From positions 1-16,777 of the forward strand of contig CAZXFF010000042.1 in the NCBI GenBank assembly GCA_964640305.1: 16,777 bases of DNA, read 5' to 3'. This document shows, in pieces, positions 14,816 through 16,777 of the stretch. This DNA is from Coprenecus sp964640305. Lineage in GTDB: Bacteria; Bacteroidota; Bacteroidia; Bacteroidales; UBA932. Within the stretch, counting starts at the first letter, position 1; every line of letters starts with the position of its first letter. Under the pieces are notes generated by a model. The model had not been told where the DNA came from and did no database searches. It saw only the letters and a list, made by a program, of their open reading frames with translations. The position numbers and the translations under genes were made by a program.

Positions 14816-14912
14816 TGTTTTATTCTGTCACATCATCTGTAACATGCCCACGGCTTTGTATGTAGCGTATTGTAACACGGAATAGTGTAAAAGAACGGTT
14901 TTACGTGAAAGA

Positions 14913-15914
14913 TTAATTCAGCCATTCGGAAAGGTCGTATTCGTAGAAAGCTTCGTTGTCGTAGCTCAGGACGGTAGCAATGCCGGTAGTCCTGTCTATA
15001 TTGAGGGTATTGCCCCCATCTGGAAGAGGGTAACGTTTCAACGGGTTGAGATCCCTGTCGAATATGCAGAGAAAGTGACCGGATACGTCCCAATCCTCGT
15101 CATAGGTCTCATAAATAACGGCTAACTTGTCCCCTATGTAGTCCAAATTCAGGAATGAACCTATTCTGCTGGGCATATCCATATTCTCGGGGACTTCCCC
15201 GATGTGCATAGTCTTAAGCCTGTTGCCCTGAAGGTCATGGACGATGAGGGTGGGGAACGAGATGCTGTTTATGGCAAACAGACTACTGTCAGGGCTAATC
15301 ACACCCAATGACTGGAAAACAGGGACATAGTAATCCGAGTTTTCCAGAACTTCATCCACATCTTCACCCCAGCCTTCCAGATAGTGTTCGCTGCCGTCAG
15401 CCTCCAGAAAATAGTAGCGGTTGTTCTCCCCACTGCAAAGGTATCTACCATCGCCCAGAATGTGCAACTCGCGCATACGCTTACCGAAGTCTTTCTCGAG
15501 GACGGTCCTGTAACTGCCGTCCTTCGTATTGACGGATGTGCGGTACAGGCATCCGCGCGCCCAGTCACGGATAAACAGGTCAAGAGTGTCGCCTCTACCG
15601 AGTGCTGCCTTGATTACGTCAGGAGAAAGGAACTCACCGGGACCGTTCCCCTTCTTCCCGAAACGGACTATCTCGTTCCTGTCCTTGTCAAGCAATGCGA
15701 AGAACGGCTCATCCCACAACCTGTAAATGTAAAAACCGTTTGACGTGTTGTACCAGCCTATGTTGTATTCAGTGGGGTCATAAGGAACCTTTTTCAGAAG
15801 TGCAAGCTCGCCCTCCTCGGGGAATGACTTCACCACCGTCACGTTCTTATCCGCACATGAGGACAATGCAAACAGGACCGCTGCTGCAAAAAGGAAATGT
15901 CTGAGATTTTCCAT
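14913..15914 (-). CDS. TolB-like six-bladed propeller lipoprotein, copy C
   Basis: This encodes 333 residues from the ATG at 15914 (MENLRHFLFAAAVLFALSSC, lipid-modified Cys20). The canonical family motif FGKKGNGPGEFLSPD is intact, followed by blades including SPDSSLFAI, IVHDLQGNRLKTMHI, LCIFDRDLNPLKRYPLP and NIDRTTGIA, and the C-terminus YDLSEWLN. It aligns with copy A along its whole length with few gaps, and by eye about two thirds of residues agree; the nucleotide sequences are also close near positions 15680-15725 and 12125-12175. A and C are therefore a recent duplication, with C retaining the motif that A has lost (GxGPGE to GRGVGE). A TTG at 15929 in the same frame is less likely, because the ATG at 15914 gives the same leader as copy A. 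The protein is expected in the outer membrane, possibly exposed; its function is unknown. Confidence 0.87.
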   Translation of the reverse strand: MENLRHFLFAAAVLFALSSCADKNVTVVKSFPEEGELALLKKVPYDPTEYNIGWYNTSNGFYIYRLWDEPFFALLDKDRNEIVRFGKKGNGPGEFLSPDVIKAALGRGDTLDLFIRDWARGCLYRTSVNTKDGSYRTVLEKDFGKRMRELHILGDGRYLCSGENNRYYFLEADGSEHYLEGWGEDVDEVLENSDYYVPVFQSLGVISPDSSLFAINSISFPTLIVHDLQGNRLKTMHIGEVPENMDMPSRIGSFLNLDYIGDKLAVIYETYDEDWDVSGHFLCIFDRDLNPLKRYPLPDGGNTLNIDRTTGIATVLSYDNEAFYEYDLSEWLN

Positions 15915-15941
15915 AATGATTAAGGTCAAGTGTATCTTTCC

Positions 15942-15973
15942 GTAAAGTTAGGGATATTTTCCAGAAAAACAAA
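15942..15973 (-). promoter_or_regulatory. Putative promoter of propeller copy C
   Basis: On the minus strand TTTG (complement of 15970-15973) and TAACTTTAC (complement of 15942-15950) are separated by 19 bases, matching the Bacteroidota -33/-7 layout with one mismatch (A for G). The leader to the ATG at 15914 would be about 20 bases. Confidence 0.62.
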
Positions 15974-16458
15974 GAGCCGTCAGGCAAATCCGATGACAAA
16001 TATCTTATCCGTACACCTCTTGTATCCGAAAATCCATACAATCACCACAGCATCAAGCCCCCACCTCCCCCTCAACTTCTTGATTCTGATTAAAAAGAGG
16101 AGGGCTGTGCACTTCCACCCCTGCGGAAGCAATATCTATTAACCCGACACCATCAATAAGCAGCCCCCGTCTTTTATATACAGCCGCTTGGCATAAACCT
16201 TCAAATGCGCAATGCGCTGCCCTTTACCCATCATCACTATATGAAGTTTTTCACATGAATCTTCAAGAACTCTAATCTAATTACAGGGAAAAATTCCCAT
16301 CGTATTCCCCTAATGGTCCTTCGAGTGTCAATCTGAAAGCTCCCTCACCGATGCCGGAAAGTACTCTATTTACTTTTTCACAATAGCACTGGAAATCAGA
16401 AATTACTGCCGTTGCGGTTTAAGTGAGAAAACTTGTACAAAAAATATAAGTTATTAAG
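15974..16458. other. Intergenic stretch with a possible gene remnant
   Basis: No complete gene is seen in these 485 bases. On the minus strand a frame without start codon is open from 16418 to a TAA at 16281-16283 (45 codons), including the stretches FQCYCEKVNRVLSGIGEG and FRLTLEGPLGEYDG. Its balanced composition looks protein-like and could be the tail of a decayed gene, but it has no recognisable domain. The remainder (15974-16280) contains no repeats, RNA signatures or promoters that I can support. Confidence 0.4.
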
Positions 16459-16777
16459 TTATGAAATATCACGTAATGTTTTAATAAAAAGCGTTTTCAA
16501 TGCCTCACTAGTGATCGGGTTACCTATAAAAACAGGTTTTCCATCACTATTGATAAGGAAACAATGGAATCTTCTGTCTTCCGGTATGCAATCATTCAAT
16601 TTTCCGAAATCTCCGAATGTATCGATATACAGCGGATACTTAAAATTCAGCATTATTAATTGTTCGACTGTTGTATCATATTCTTCCCGCGAAGGAGAGA
16701 AGATATGAATCACTTTAAACGACTGAAGCGAATCAGACAACTTAAATATGGGTTCCATTAAAAAAACTTGATTTATT
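16459..16777 (-). CDS. Thioredoxin-fold (redoxin-like) protein, C-terminal part (N-terminus off window)
   Basis: The frame is open to the right edge and gives 105 residues ending in TAA at 16459-16461. The visible part has the layout of the second half of Bacteroidales redoxin-like proteins often encoded beside propeller lipoproteins. It contains a strand VIHIFSP, a helix EEYDTTVEQL, FKYPLYIDTFGDFGKLN, and then FHCFLINSDGKPVFIGNPI, which is the typical strand-turn-strand before the final helix SEALKTLFIKTL. The CxxC or single active cysteine, if any, would lie in the missing N-terminal part, so activity cannot be judged. The ATG at 16758 is probably internal, since the frame continues upstream without a stop (INQVFL before it). 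Its role may be redox maintenance of envelope proteins, but this is only an inference from context. Confidence 0.65.
   Translation of the reverse strand, partial: INQVFLMEPIFKLSDSLQSFKVIHIFSPSREEYDTTVEQLIMLNFKYPLYIDTFGDFGKLNDCIPEDRRFHCFLINSDGKPVFIGNPITSEALKTLFIKTLRDIS

Overview
The window looks like a piece of a Bacteroidales (Bacteroidota) chromosome, probably a draft or metagenome-assembled scaffold, because it contains two N gaps (10 N at 2187-2196, 100 N at 10798-10897). The evidence for the group is: several -7 elements of the form TAnnTTTG with a TTTG about 19 bases upstream; single-chain NifJ; WG-repeat and DUF308 proteins; and a cluster of TolB-like propeller lipoproteins of a kind expanded in gut Bacteroidales. 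No gene identifies a genus.

Region 1 (1-5668) is housekeeping. The end of a FabZ-like hot-dog dehydratase is followed by fabG, then a strong hairpin terminator. Converging on it from the minus strand are fabD and nifJ, which end at their own hairpin. fabD (malonyl transfer to ACP), fabG (ketoacyl-ACP reduction) and the dehydratase are fatty-acid synthesis steps, and NifJ supplies acetyl-CoA and reduced ferredoxin from pyruvate. nifJ is interrupted on paper by the first assembly gap, exactly where its CxGCGE cluster motif should be. A tRNA-Arg(CCG) gene follows.

Region 2 (5674-10063) has a minus-strand DUF308/HdeD-like membrane protein and, divergent from it across a shared promoter region, a compact plus-strand operon of four envelope or secreted proteins: a small lipoprotein, a WG-repeat protein, a 420-residue exported protein of unknown function, and a patatin-like phospholipase. 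This is the best candidate for an undescribed functional unit.

Region 3 (10064-11359) is non-coding and repeat-rich. It holds five 26-bp tandem repeats, then many copies of a 12-bp motif CGCAGGTGYACC in both orientations, then a 141-bp tandem satellite carrying the same motif as a long-range inverted pair. The 100-N gap lies inside the satellite. Copy-to-copy substitutions are spread evenly over the three codon positions, which argues against a repeat protein.

Region 4 (11360-16777) is all minus strand: three paralogous TolB-like six-bladed propeller lipoproteins, a remnant of a fourth and different propeller gene in a GC-rich stretch, a small unrelated lipoprotein, and the C-terminal part of a thioredoxin-fold protein running off the right edge. 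This looks like a paralogue island shaped by duplication and decay. I saw no CRISPR array, phage, transposase or recognised defence system.
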